Shown here in pieces: positions 50,864 through 61,034 of a stretch of 64,000 nt of DNA. Source of the stretch: Candidatus Endomicrobiellum meruensis. Lineage in GTDB: Bacteria > Elusimicrobiota > Endomicrobiia > Endomicrobiales > Endomicrobiaceae. The translations under genes and the position numbers were made by a program. Location: positions 1-64,000 of the forward strand of contig JAITDI010000012.1 in NCBI GenBank assembly GCA_031282625.1, read 5' to 3'. Positions within the stretch are counted from its first letter, which is position 1. Every line of letters starts with the position of its first letter. A model generated the notes under the pieces. The model made no database searches. It saw nothing but the letters and a program-made list of their open reading frames with translations, and was not told where the DNA came from.

Positions 50864-51822
50864 ATAATTTCAACGCCTCTATTTCCTTTTTTAATATAAC
50901 CTATGGCTTTAGCACCCTTGAAAAACTTTTTAACTCGCAAAGCTGCCTCAGGGCGAACAATCAAAACCATTCCTATTCCCATGTTAAGAGTTCTATAAAT
51001 ATCATCCTGCAGAACTTTTCCTTTTTCTTGAACAAGTTTAAAAATTTTAGGAACCTTCCAAGAATTTTTTTCAATTACTACTCTAATATTTTCTGGGAGA
51101 ATTCTTTCTATTTTATCGTAAAAACTTCCGCCTGTAATATGGGCTATGCCAACTATATTTTGTTTGTTTGAGTTAAACTTTGAAAGAGCCGCTAAAACTT
51201 CTTTAACATAAATTTTAGTCGGAGCAAGTAACTGTTTTGAGTATCTTTTAAGTTCCACATCAGAAAAAACTTTTCTTATAAGAGAATATCCGTTTGAGTG
51301 CGGACCACTTGAAGGAAGACCTATTACAACATCGCCAGATTTTATCTTCTTGCCGTTTATTTGTTTACCCTTCTCAATTATTCCTACTGAAAAACCAGCC
51401 AAATCATACTCGCCGTCTTTGTAGAAACCAGGCATTTCTGCAGTTTCTCCACCGATAAGAGAAGAACCTGATAACTCGCAGCCTTTGGCTATACCCTTTA
51501 TAACTTGTTCAGCTTGACCTACGTTTAACTTTCCACAAGCAAAATAATCCAAAAAGAAAAGAGGCTTGGCACCAACGCATATCAAATCATTCACATTCAT
51601 AGCTACTAAATCTATCCCTACTGTGTCATGCTTGTTAATAAGGAATGCAAGTTTTAATTTTGTCCCTACGCCATCAGTTGAACTTACAAGATTGTATCTC
51701 GTTCCATTTATCGGAAAAAGCCCACCGAATCCTCCGATTTTAGGAAGCTTTTTTTTCAACCTTTTTACAAGATCATTGCCTACATCAATGTTTACTCCTG
51801 CACTCTTATATGTTATAGACAT
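50860..51822 (-). CDS. purM: Phosphoribosylformylglycinamidine cyclo-ligase
   Basis: STDGVGTKLKLA; GGETAEMPGFY; GLPSSGPHSNGYSLIRK. Confidence 0.95.
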   Translation of the reverse strand: MSITYKSAGVNIDVGNDLVKRLKKKLPKIGGFGGLFPINGTRYNLVSSTDGVGTKLKLAFLINKHDTVGIDLVAMNVNDLICVGAKPLFFLDYFACGKLNVGQAEQVIKGIAKGCELSGSSLIGGETAEMPGFYKDGEYDLAGFSVGIIEKGKQINGKKIKSGDVVIGLPSSGPHSNGYSLIRKVFSDVELKRYSKQLLAPTKIYVKEVLAALSKFNSNKQNIVGIAHITGGSFYDKIERILPENIRVVIEKNSWKVPKIFKLVQEKGKVLQDDIYRTLNMGIGMVLIVRPEAALRVKKFFKGAKAIGYIKKGNRGVEII

Positions 51823-51841
51823 TTATATTTTCCTTTTTTTA

Positions 51842-53152
51842 TTAGTTTACAATTGGGCTTTTCTTATCAACAAATAAAATAAACAATATGCTGACAATTA
51901 TCAAAGCATGGCAATAATAGACTCGTGGCAAAATGCTAAGAGGTGAGATGCCCGCAAGAGAAGCCGCAAGCAAAACTTGTGTGCCATGCGGAAGCAATCC
52001 TTTTACCCCACAAGCAAATACTTCAAGTATTGTTGCGGAATAATGCGGAGAAATTCCGTTGTGTTTGGCTATGCCTTTGGCTATTTTACCGCAACAAATT
52101 ATAGCTATGACATTGTTTGAGAGGAGAAATGTAAATATGGACGCCAACCCGCCTATAATAAACTGAGGCTTTTTGGATTCCGTTTTGTTTTTTAAATGTT
52201 CAGATATAATGTGCGTGACTTCTTTTACAGCATCGCTGCCTATAAGACCGGACAAACCGCCAACCATTAAACCAAGTAAAAGAACTCCATATACTTTCAA
52301 AAATCCGGTATTGATATCGTTACAAAATTTCATCATACCATAATCGGCGTGGCAGCAATGTCCTATAATTCCTGAAAATAGTATGCTAAGAGTCAAACAA
52401 ACCAAAATATTTACTCTATTGAAAGCCAAAACCAGCAAAATAATGTAAGGGAAAATCAATATTAATGAAAAATCATGACTGTGTATTTTATCTACCGTCA
52501 CCGTTGCAGACAAACACATGGCAAAAATAGCTATTAAAGTAGCAATAGCAGCTATACGAAGATTTATATTGAATTTCTTTTTGACATTTGCGCCTTGAGA
52601 AGATATGGACACAATTGTAGTGTCCGAAACTAATGATAAATTATCTCCAAAGAAAGCTCCTCCTACTACAGCGCCCATAGCAACAGGCATAGAAATACCG
52701 CTGGCGTGTAGACAAAAATCAGCCGCAACCGGTCCTACGGCGGCTACCGTACCGAGAGCCGAACCTATTGCGGTTGATAAAAAAGCAGATATTAGAAATA
52801 TCCCTATCAATAAAAACTTTGCAGGGACAAATGATATTGTGCAATTTACCAAAGACCCAATTGAGCCTATGCTTTTAGTAACTTCTCCAAATGCACCAGC
52901 TAAAAGAAAGATCATGCACATATAAACTATATCTTTTTCACCTATTCCAGCTAGAAACTCCGCAGTTTTTTCTTCTGAAGGTTTGCGATTTCTAACCCAT
53001 GCCAAAATTATTGAAGGTATTATTGCAATTACAGGAGGAACAATAGTAAACGCCTTCTCATACCCCATTAAAGAAAAATACACCCCGCTGCCGACAAAAA
53101 TAAATACAAAAAGCAAAATTGGAGCAAATGTCCATAATATATTCATAATCAA
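51842..53152 (-). CDS. NhaC-family Na+/H+ antiporter-like transporter
   Basis: 11-12 TM; GAFFGDNLSLVSDTTIVSISSQG. Confidence 0.85.
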   Translation of the reverse strand: MIMNILWTFAPILLFVFIFVGSGVYFSLMGYEKAFTIVPPVIAIIPSIILAWVRNRKPSEEKTAEFLAGIGEKDIVYMCMIFLLAGAFGEVTKSIGSIGSLVNCTISFVPAKFLLIGIFLISAFLSTAIGSALGTVAAVGPVAADFCLHASGISMPVAMGAVVGGAFFGDNLSLVSDTTIVSISSQGANVKKKFNINLRIAAIATLIAIFAMCLSATVTVDKIHSHDFSLILIFPYIILLVLAFNRVNILVCLTLSILFSGIIGHCCHADYGMMKFCNDINTGFLKVYGVLLLGLMVGGLSGLIGSDAVKEVTHIISEHLKNKTESKKPQFIIGGLASIFTFLLSNNVIAIICCGKIAKGIAKHNGISPHYSATILEVFACGVKGLLPHGTQVLLAASLAGISPLSILPRVYYCHALIIVSILFILFVDKKSPIVN

Positions 53153-53200
53153 CTTCCTTGCTTAAAAAATAACAAAGCGCAAATCTGAAAGAACAACGCT

Positions 53201-53776
53201 TTATTTCCTGCTTCCGGGCTTAATTGCAATACTGCCCTCTTTACACATAGGGCAATCTTCCTCTTTATAACTTTTTACTTCCAAACTTAAGAGAGAAAAC
53301 CTTGGAACGCCAAAATCAACTTTTCCCGCGCTTCTGTCAACAAGAGACACAACCACAACAACTTGCGCCCCATTTGCTTTCAGCGTTTCTATAACTTCTC
53401 TGGTTGAAAGCCCAGTAGTTATAACATCTTCCACCACTAAAACTTTTTCATTAGCGCTTACTGAAAAACCTCTTCGCAAGAGAACTTTACCGTCAACTCT
53501 TTCTGTAAATATTGCTCTTACGCTTAAAGCTCTGCCAATTTCCTGCCCAATAACAATACCGCCTATTGCTGGAGAAACAACCACATCAACTTTTATGTTG
53601 TTTTCTTTTATTTTTTTTGCAAGTTCTTCTCCAAGCTTTTCGGCTTCTTTAGGGTGCTGTAAAATTAAAGCCGACTGAAAATATGTATCCGAATGTAAAC
53701 CGCTGGATAATTTAAAATGTCCATTTAAAAGAGCATTATTTCTTTTGAATAGTTCTCTTATATCTTCCTGTAGCAT
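53201..53776 (-). CDS. pyrE: Orotate phosphoribosyltransferase
   Basis: LSSGLHSDTYFQ; VLVVEDVITTGLSTREVIE. Confidence 0.94.
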   Translation of the reverse strand: MLQEDIRELFKRNNALLNGHFKLSSGLHSDTYFQSALILQHPKEAEKLGEELAKKIKENNIKVDVVVSPAIGGIVIGQEIGRALSVRAIFTERVDGKVLLRRGFSVSANEKVLVVEDVITTGLSTREVIETLKANGAQVVVVVSLVDRSAGKVDFGVPRFSLLSLEVKSYKEEDCPMCKEGSIAIKPGSRK

Positions 53777-53788
53777 TTTGTATCTCCT

Positions 53789-54412
53789 TCATTTGTTTAT
53801 TCTTATGCTTCTTATACCCAAAAATATCAATACGCAACCCATAATCGCATTTATTATATGTACAAAAATGCTCGGCAAAAATCTTCCGACAATACTGCCG
53901 ACCAAACAAACAAAAATCATAAATATCGGGGTAGCAAGCAAAAATCCAAAAGCAAAAACACCGGATTTTTTTAAATCCATATTTCGTTTGCTTATCTCAA
54001 GAGAAAAAATACCAGTAATAAACAAAATTGTTATAGGATTTGCAATAGTCAACCCAAATAGCCATAAAAATAAATCGCTCCCTTGGAATGAAGGTGAATC
54101 TACAACATGCCCTGCCGTTATAAATAAGACACCAAATGTAATCAGAACCGTTCCAACAACAACATCAAAAATTCTCTGATAAGACTTTAATTTTTTTATA
54201 ATGGCAGATATTGAAAAAACAGCCAGACTTATATAAACAACGTCGGCAAGGGTTATTCCTATAATACCTATAATCAATTTGCTTAAAGGTAAAGATAGAG
54301 ACAAACGAAAAACTAAGAGACAAATAGGACCTATTCCACCAATCTGCAGTAAAAGTCCAGTTTTTAATCCGTCAACAAACAACTTTTCTGATTCTTTTGA
54401 TGTCAACATCAT
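53789..54412 (-). CDS. LysE/RhtB-family exporter-like membrane protein
   Basis: FVDGLKTGLLLQIGGIGPICLLVFRLSLSLPLSKLIIGIIGITLADVVYISLA; six TMs. Confidence 0.75.
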   Translation of the reverse strand: MMLTSKESEKLFVDGLKTGLLLQIGGIGPICLLVFRLSLSLPLSKLIIGIIGITLADVVYISLAVFSISAIIKKLKSYQRIFDVVVGTVLITFGVLFITAGHVVDSPSFQGSDLFLWLFGLTIANPITILFITGIFSLEISKRNMDLKKSGVFAFGFLLATPIFMIFVCLVGSIVGRFLPSIFVHIINAIMGCVLIFLGIRSIRINK

Positions 54413-55053
54413 TATAGCAATGTTCTCTCATAAATATTCTTAGCAACTTCAATAGGATTTTCCGCTTCTAATATAGGTCTCCCTATAACTATAAAATCAG
54501 CTCCTTCTTTTATTGCTGTTTCAGGAGTAGCAACTCTTTTTTGGTCGTCGTTTGTTTTTGCCAGTCTTATGCCGGGAGTTACCACGTTAAATTCTTTTCC
54601 GCATTCTTTTTTGATCAAAGATATTTCCAGTGGCGAAGATATTACGCCGTCTATGCCGCATGTCTTTGTAAGTTTCGCTCTTCTTAAGACTTCTTCAGGC
54701 ATGGTAATCTGGCTTGTTAAAACAGTTACAGCCCATATTTTAGGTCTATTCTCAACAGAAGCGGCAGCTTTGAGCATTTCTTCCCCGCCAATTGAATGGA
54801 CTGTTAAACTAAAAACCCCCAACTCTCTTGCCGACTCCACAGAGCGCTTTACCGTAGCGGGAATATCGTGAAATTTTAAATCCAAAAAAACTTCTTTACC
54901 GTTGTCTTTTATCATTTTTACTATTTCTTTTCCCGCCTGTAGAAATAAAATAGGACCAATTTTATAGACGTCTATGTATGGACTTGTTTCTTTTACAAGT
55001 CTCTCGGCTTTTTGAAAGTCGTAAACATCCAAAGCTAATATTGTCTTTTTCAT
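54412..55053 (-). CDS. pyrF: Orotidine-5'-phosphate decarboxylase
   Basis: LALDVYDFQKAERL; VFLDLKFHDIPATVKRS; FIVIGRPI. Confidence 0.95.
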   Translation of the reverse strand: MKKTILALDVYDFQKAERLVKETSPYIDVYKIGPILFLQAGKEIVKMIKDNGKEVFLDLKFHDIPATVKRSVESARELGVFSLTVHSIGGEEMLKAAASVENRPKIWAVTVLTSQITMPEEVLRRAKLTKTCGIDGVISSPLEISLIKKECGKEFNVVTPGIRLAKTNDDQKRVATPETAIKEGADFIVIGRPILEAENPIEVAKNIYERTLL

Positions 55054-55063
55054 CGTAATCCCT

Positions 55064-55987
55064 CTAACAAATATTTTTTACAGTATTAACGGCGCCTATT
55101 ATCTCTTTTACAGATTTTATGTTCTTTTCTTTTAATATTCTTTCAATTTCGTCAATAATTTTGATTAAATTTTCAGGAGACACCAAACTTGCACTGCCAA
55201 CGCTTACAACCGTTGCGCCCGCAAGCATAAATTCAACCGCATCTTCGCCTGTCATTATTCCGCCGCAGCCTAAAATGGGTATCTTTACATTCTGGTATGC
55301 GTCATAAACGCATCGCACCGACATAGGTTTAATGCAAGCTCCCGACATGCCGCCTTTAACGGTAGAAAGTTTTGGTTTAAAAGTTTTTAAGTCTATAGCC
55401 ATAGCAGGATAAGTGTTTGCCAAAGTTATACCGTCCGCTCCCGCATTTTGAGCCGTCACAGCAAGTTCGGAAATATCAGTAACTAACGGCGACAGTTTTG
55501 CAATAACTGGGACCTTTGAAACTTTCTTTACGCTTTTGACAACGTCTTGCATTAAAGGCAAATCATGGCATACTATTTTCTTTTTTAAATTCGGGCAAGA
55601 TAAGTTCAATTCTATTGCGGACACCCCCGAGTACAAGTTCAATATCTTTACAGTTTCAACATACTCGTTTACTGAACTTCCGGCAACGCTTACTATAACA
55701 GGAGAGCCTATTTTCAGCAAATTATTAAGAGACTCCTTAACAAAAGATTTAACTCCTATATTTTGCAGACCTATTGTATTTAACATTCCTGAAGTAACTT
55801 CGGCAATTCTCGGCTGCGCATTCCCGGAACGCGGTTCTAAAGTAATCGTTTTTGTTACAATCGCACCCAGCTTTTCCAAAGGTATTAAATCGGCAAGCTC
55901 ATAACCATAGCCAAAAGTTCCCGATGCCGTAAACACAGGGTTCTTAAATTTAATCCCAGCAAATTCTATACTTAAATCAGGTTTCAT
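55064..55987 (-). CDS. pyrD: Dihydroorotate dehydrogenase, class 1B catalytic subunit
   Basis: ASGTFGYGYEL; ELNLSCPNLKK; GCGGIMTGEDAVEFMLAGA. Confidence 0.95.
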   Translation of the reverse strand: MKPDLSIEFAGIKFKNPVFTASGTFGYGYELADLIPLEKLGAIVTKTITLEPRSGNAQPRIAEVTSGMLNTIGLQNIGVKSFVKESLNNLLKIGSPVIVSVAGSSVNEYVETVKILNLYSGVSAIELNLSCPNLKKKIVCHDLPLMQDVVKSVKKVSKVPVIAKLSPLVTDISELAVTAQNAGADGITLANTYPAMAIDLKTFKPKLSTVKGGMSGACIKPMSVRCVYDAYQNVKIPILGCGGIMTGEDAVEFMLAGATVVSVGSASLVSPENLIKIIDEIERILKEKNIKSVKEIIGAVNTVKNIC

Positions 55988-56604
55988 TTTGAATTATCAA
56001 ATATTCTCTTTACTAAAGATTTTCTCGCATAAAAAGCTCTTGTAATTGAGCCGTGCCCAATGCCTTTTGTTCTTGCTTGTATCCATTTTCCATCTTTGCC
56101 TGTTAAAGAAGCAAATCCACTACTTTTGAGCTTATTTCTTATAAAATCATAATCCTTTTTTATCTTTGCAATTAAATTGCCATCGTTTGTAAAGTCAAAA
56201 CTTGTTACTTTCAACAATTCCGCATCTTCAGCATTTTTGCCATTCCACTTGACTGCGCAAAAAACTATTGACTTTAATTTTGACCAACAATGGCTATCAT
56301 AAAACTCCATATCTAAAAGTTCTTTAGGGTTTATCATAGTTATTGCCATTGTCTCTTTTGGCACAAATTCGCCTTTACGTTCGCAAAAACTTACTGACTT
56401 CAGCTCAAAATTCAATCCGTTTGGAGCCTTTGAGATATTAGTATCCAATCCTGCCAATTTTTCAAGAACTAAACCTTTCCAACCTTTATTTTGTTTGCCT
56501 GTTTCAAAAGTCGTAATCTTGTGCTTCAGGGCTAAATCTCTTAAATTCTGCCCGACGTATTTACGCAAATTAATTATTGCATTAGCTCTTGTGATTATCT
56601 TCAT
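55984..56604 (-). CDS. MutH/Sau3AI-family endonuclease (single domain)
   Basis: TGKQNKGWKGLVLEKLAGLDTNISKAPNGLNFELKSVSF...KETMAITMINPKEL aligns by eye with the MutH core (GWIGVLLE...GVELKTI...ETTFV). ATGA overlaps at both ends. Confidence 0.8.
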   Translation of the reverse strand: MKIITRANAIINLRKYVGQNLRDLALKHKITTFETGKQNKGWKGLVLEKLAGLDTNISKAPNGLNFELKSVSFCERKGEFVPKETMAITMINPKELLDMEFYDSHCWSKLKSIVFCAVKWNGKNAEDAELLKVTSFDFTNDGNLIAKIKKDYDFIRNKLKSSGFASLTGKDGKWIQARTKGIGHGSITRAFYARKSLVKRIFDNSK

Positions 56605-57488
56605 TTCTTTCTTTTATTCACTCTATATTTTCCACTTTTTTCAAGAAGATATTGTTGCCCAAAACTTTTATAATGCGAGCGATTTAAAGTCTTATCTTCA
56701 TTATCTTCTAAAACTAAACCTTTATATCTTTTTACAGATAAATCTAAATATTTCTCTTCAGTATCAATCCCAATAAATTTTCTACCGTTTATAACAGCAG
56801 CTATTCCGGTTGTTGAACTGCCTGCGAAAGGATCAAGCACAGTATATCCTTCATTTGTGCTCGCCAAAATAATTCTCTTCAACAAGTCTAAAGGCTTTTG
56901 TGTCGGATGTTTGCCAAATAATTTTTCAGAAGGTTTTGGAGTTCCAATTGACCACACGCTGCGCATCTGCGTTCCGTCTTTTTTTAAAGAATCTTCCTTC
57001 CATTTTCCATTTTTCATTAAATTATAGTTAAAAGTATGTTTGCCTTTCTTGTCTTTACGCGCCCATATCAATGTTTCATGGCTTGCTGTAAAAAAACGAC
57101 AGCTTAAATTTGGGGCAGCATTTGGTTTGAACCAAATTATATCATTTAAGAAATGGTATCCATTTATTTCAAGCGCTACTCCGCACTGATAGATGGAATG
57201 ATATGTTCCGCTTACCCAAATAGTTCCATTATCTTTTAGAACTCTTTTGCACTCTTTGAGCCACTCTATATGAAATTCTAAATTTTTAATAGAACCCTGC
57301 CCTAAATCCCAATCACCTTTTTTAACGCTTGCGCGTTTTCCTGAACGACACGTGAAAGAGCCGTTTGACAAAAAATATGGAGGATCAGCAAATATCATAT
57401 CTATGGAATTTTCGGAAAGCCCTTGCAATACTTTTATACAATCGCCCTTGTACAAAACAAAATTATTGCTATGAAAATATTCTGTCAT
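56601..57488 (-). CDS. DpnA-like (class beta) N6-adenine DNA methyltransferase, predicted GATC
   Basis: FADPPYFLSNGSFTCRSGKRASVKKGDWD; IIWFKPNAAPNLSCRFFTASHETLIWARKDKKGKHTFNYNLMKNG; GKHPTQKP; DPFAGSSTTG. Confidence 0.9.
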   Translation of the reverse strand: MTEYFHSNNFVLYKGDCIKVLQGLSENSIDMIFADPPYFLSNGSFTCRSGKRASVKKGDWDLGQGSIKNLEFHIEWLKECKRVLKDNGTIWVSGTYHSIYQCGVALEINGYHFLNDIIWFKPNAAPNLSCRFFTASHETLIWARKDKKGKHTFNYNLMKNGKWKEDSLKKDGTQMRSVWSIGTPKPSEKLFGKHPTQKPLDLLKRIILASTNEGYTVLDPFAGSSTTGIAAVINGRKFIGIDTEEKYLDLSVKRYKGLVLEDNEDKTLNRSHYKSFGQQYLLEKSGKYRVNKRKK

Positions 57489-58244
57489 TTATAATTCCAC
57501 TTGTTCTATTTTAAATACGGGACCGTCTTTGCACGTCATCTTTATTTTGCCATCAACTTTTACGGCACAGCCTTGGCAATTACCTAATCCGCATGCCATT
57601 TTTTCCTCCAATGATGCAAAACCTTTTACATTCTTATGCTTGGCAATCTCCATAACCCTTTTCAACATTGGAGTTGGACCGCAAACAAATATCATGTCGT
57701 CAGATTTTAAATTTTTCTCTAATACGTCCGTTATATAACCTCTATGCCCTTTTGAACCGTCTTCCGTTGATACTTCTATTTTCCAACCTAATTTCTCAAA
57801 CTTATCAAGACACAACAAATCCTTTGATGATCGAGCGCCATAGTATAATGTCCCTTTCTTGTCTAATTTCATGGCAAGAAAATGCACCGACGCGATTCCT
57901 GTACCGCCAGCAACAATGACATGATTAAAAGCCTTGTAAGTTTCTAAATCATAACCTTTGCCCAATGGTCCTAAAAGGCATATTTCACCTGAGGAAATAC
58001 CAGAAAGAATCATTGTGCCTTTGCCTACAACTTTATACAAAAAACTTAATGTATTTTTTTTTATAGAATGCACGCTTATTGGTCTGCGTAAAAAAACACC
58101 GTGGACTTCTATCATAAAAAATTGCCCCGGAGAGCAATGTTTTAAAACATCGCCTGCTTTAACTTTTAATTCAAAATAACCTCTACAAACTTCTTTATTT
58201 GAAATTATCTCGTAACTTTTATCAAATCTTTTAACTGTACACAC
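57489..58244 (-). CDS. pyrK: Dihydroorotate dehydrogenase electron-transfer subunit
   Basis: FFMIEVHGVFLRRPISVHSI; VAGGTGIASVHFLA; CGLGNCQGCAVKV [2Fe-2S] motif. Confidence 0.93.
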   Translation of the reverse strand: MCTVKRFDKSYEIISNKEVCRGYFELKVKAGDVLKHCSPGQFFMIEVHGVFLRRPISVHSIKKNTLSFLYKVVGKGTMILSGISSGEICLLGPLGKGYDLETYKAFNHVIVAGGTGIASVHFLAMKLDKKGTLYYGARSSKDLLCLDKFEKLGWKIEVSTEDGSKGHRGYITDVLEKNLKSDDMIFVCGPTPMLKRVMEIAKHKNVKGFASLEEKMACGLGNCQGCAVKVDGKIKMTCKDGPVFKIEQVEL

Positions 58245-58259
58245 TCTTAATCCTCGTTA

Positions 58260-59531
58260 TTATTTCTGCCAGACTATGTTACCGCCTACTATAGTCATAA
58301 CAGCGCCGCCTTTAAACTTTCTTCCTATAAAAGGTGAATTTTTACTTTTTGAAAATATGCTTTCTTTAGTAAAATCATAGTGATATTTAGTATCTATTAT
58401 TGTTATATCGGCAATACTACCTTCTTTGAGAGAACCTCTGCCTACAAGATTAAATATTTTTGCAGGATTCAAAGTCATCTTGGCAACAGCTTCAGAAAGA
58501 CTTAAAACTCCCTTATTCACAAGTTCGTTTAAAACCAAACTTAACATAGTTTCAAATCCTATAATGCCAAAAGGCGCTAAATCAAATTCTCTGTTTTTTT
58601 CTTCCTGCGTATGCGGGGCATGATCAGTAGCTATACAGTCTATCGTGCCATCCGCTAGCCCTTTTTTGATAGCTTCTACATCTCTTTTTTCTCTTAAAGG
58701 AGGATTCATTTTAGTATTGGCATCATATACTTTAACAATATCGTCAGTAAGCGTAAAATAATGAGGACAAGTTTCAGCAGTAACTTTTATACCTTTCTTT
58801 TTAGCTTGTCTTACTAAATCAACAGAACCTTCAGTTGAAACATGGGCTATATGCAGATAACCGCCCGTAAGCTCAGCAAGTATTATATCGCGACTTATCA
58901 TGACTTCTTCAGCCTGTCTTGGTATTCCTCTAAACCCCAATATCATTGAATTTTTGCCTTCATTCATTGATCCATTTTTGCTAAGCTCCTTATCTTCGCT
59001 ATGGGAAATAACAGGAAGCTTAAACATCTTGGTATATTCCAAAGTTCTACGCATTATCTGAGAACTTCTTATAGGAAGACCATCGTCGCTTACAGCAACA
59101 ATGCCAGCTTTCTTTAAAACTCCAATTTCTGAAAGTTCAACTCCTAAAGAACCTTTTGTTGCGCATCCTATGGGAAAAACGTTTACAATACCTTCTTTCT
59201 GAGCTTTGAAGATAATAAATTCAACAGTCGGAGCATTGTCTATTGGAGGTTTAGTATTAGGCATGCATAAAACAGTAGTAATTCCGCCTTTTGCAGCTGA
59301 TCGCGTGCCTGTATAAATTGTCTCTTTGTCCTCTTGACCCGGTTCTCTCAAGTGAGCATGGACATCTATTAGACCCGGCACTGCAATTTTACCACTTCCG
59401 TCAATAATTTCAGCCTTGCCGTCTCCAGAGAACTTTGAAACTATTTTACCGTTTTCAATTAAAATATCACTGACAGCATCTTTATTCTGCGATGGATCAA
59501 CAATTCTTATATTTTTAATTTGATGACGCAT
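58260..59531 (-). CDS. pyrC: Dihydroorotase
   Basis: [33 protein letters not shown]. Confidence 0.96.
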   Translation of the reverse strand: MRHQIKNIRIVDPSQNKDAVSDILIENGKIVSKFSGDGKAEIIDGSGKIAVPGLIDVHAHLREPGQEDKETIYTGTRSAAKGGITTVLCMPNTKPPIDNAPTVEFIIFKAQKEGIVNVFPIGCATKGSLGVELSEIGVLKKAGIVAVSDDGLPIRSSQIMRRTLEYTKMFKLPVISHSEDKELSKNGSMNEGKNSMILGFRGIPRQAEEVMISRDIILAELTGGYLHIAHVSTEGSVDLVRQAKKKGIKVTAETCPHYFTLTDDIVKVYDANTKMNPPLREKRDVEAIKKGLADGTIDCIATDHAPHTQEEKNREFDLAPFGIIGFETMLSLVLNELVNKGVLSLSEAVAKMTLNPAKIFNLVGRGSLKEGSIADITIIDTKYHYDFTKESIFSKSKNSPFIGRKFKGGAVMTIVGGNIVWQK

Positions 59532-60450
59532 TTTTCCTCTTTTTTAAAAGATATAAAACTGCCATTCTGACGGCTATGCCATTTGTTACTTGCTCGTTGA
59601 TTACCGCATTTGGACTGTCAGCTACTTCGGAAGAAATTTCTATGCCTCTATTCATAGGTCCAGGATGCATAATTAAAACTCCTGGTTTTGCTTTGCTAAG
59701 CCTTTCTTTTGTTAGTTGGTATAATTCCACATACTCGTGAACTGATGGGAACAAATTTTCTTGCTGACGTTCAAGCTGTATTCTTAAGATGTTTACTATA
59801 TCGGCCTTTTTTACTGCCTCGTCTAAATCATAATATATTTTTACACCCAAATCTTTTATATTTTCAGGGATTAAAGTTGGTGGTCCCGATACTGCAACTT
59901 CAGCCCCCATTTTAGTTAATGCCCAGATATTAGATTTTGCAACTCTTGAATGAACAATATCGCCGACAAGGAGCACTTTTAAGCCCTCAATTTTTTTCTT
60001 TTTATCATATATCGTATATAAATCAAGAAGCCCCTGCGTTGGGTGTTCGTGAAAACCATCACCTGCATTTATTACTGAAGCGTTAAGATTTCTCGCCAGA
60101 ATATTCGGAGCTCCAGCCAACGAATGCCTGATAATTATATAATCAGCTTTCATAGCTTCAAGCGTTTTGCCTGTATCTATTAGACTTTCGCCTTTAACTA
60201 CGCTTGAAGTACTAACCGCAATATTTACGACATCAGCTGAAAGTCTTTTTGCAGCAATTTCAAAAGAATTCCTCGTGCGAGTTGAAGGTTCATAAAAAAG
60301 CGTTACTACTGTCTTGCCAATCAAAGTTGGAGCTTTTTTAACAGATCTAGTGAAAAGACTTTTAAAGGGTTTTACTGCGTTTAAAATTGTCTGTAAGTCT
60401 TTTTTATCCAAATGCTCAAGACCAAGCAAGTCTTTGCAGTTAAGGGACAT
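59515..60450 (-). CDS. pyrB: Aspartate carbamoyltransferase catalytic subunit
   Basis: [31 protein letters not shown]. Confidence 0.96.
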   Translation of the reverse strand: MSLNCKDLLGLEHLDKKDLQTILNAVKPFKSLFTRSVKKAPTLIGKTVVTLFYEPSTRTRNSFEIAAKRLSADVVNIAVSTSSVVKGESLIDTGKTLEAMKADYIIIRHSLAGAPNILARNLNASVINAGDGFHEHPTQGLLDLYTIYDKKKKIEGLKVLLVGDIVHSRVAKSNIWALTKMGAEVAVSGPPTLIPENIKDLGVKIYYDLDEAVKKADIVNILRIQLERQQENLFPSVHEYVELYQLTKERLSKAKPGVLIMHPGPMNRGIEISSEVADSPNAVINEQVTNGIAVRMAVLYLLKKRKNASSN

Positions 60451-60502
60451 CTTTACTCCTTATGTTTATATCGTTTCTCTTTAACATCGCATTTGGCAAT
60501 TG

Positions 60503-61033
60503 TTAACTTACAAGAACTTTATCTTCACCGTTTACTTCCTTACAATCAACTTTTATGAATTTTTTTGTTTCGTATTTAACTCCAACATATTTAGCCTCTA
60601 TAGGTAGTTCCCTAAAACCTCTATCAACCAAAACTGCAAGCTGAATAGATTTTGGTCTGCCAAAATCTGTAAGCACGTCTAAAGCAGCTCTTACCGTTCT
60701 TCCCGTAAAAAGTACGTCGTCAACCAAAATTATATTTTTTCTGTCTAAATCAAATGGTATAACCGTATCTTTTATTATAGGCATGTCAGATTCAAAGTCA
60801 TCAAGATCGTCTCTGTGAAGGGTAATATCTAAAGTTCCAAACAGAATTTCAGATTCTTTTACACTGGAAAGCTTTGCAATTTCAGAAATGATTCTCTTTG
60901 CAAGAAACACTCCTTTGCTTTGTATACCGACAACAGCAAAATCGCTTATATTGCGATTGTCGGCAAAGATTTCTGTAGAAATCGTCCTTAGCGCATCTTG
61001 AAAGGCATTAGAATCTAATATAATTTCTGCCAT
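60503..61033 (-). CDS. pyrR: PyrR bifunctional regulator/uracil phosphoribosyltransferase
   Basis: GTLDITLHRDDL; IILVDDVLFTGRTVRAALD. Confidence 0.93.
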   Translation of the reverse strand: MAEIILDSNAFQDALRTISTEIFADNRNISDFAVVGIQSKGVFLAKRIISEIAKLSSVKESEILFGTLDITLHRDDLDDFESDMPIIKDTVIPFDLDRKNIILVDDVLFTGRTVRAALDVLTDFGRPKSIQLAVLVDRGFRELPIEAKYVGVKYETKKFIKVDCKEVNGEDKVLVS

Positions 61034-61034
61034 T

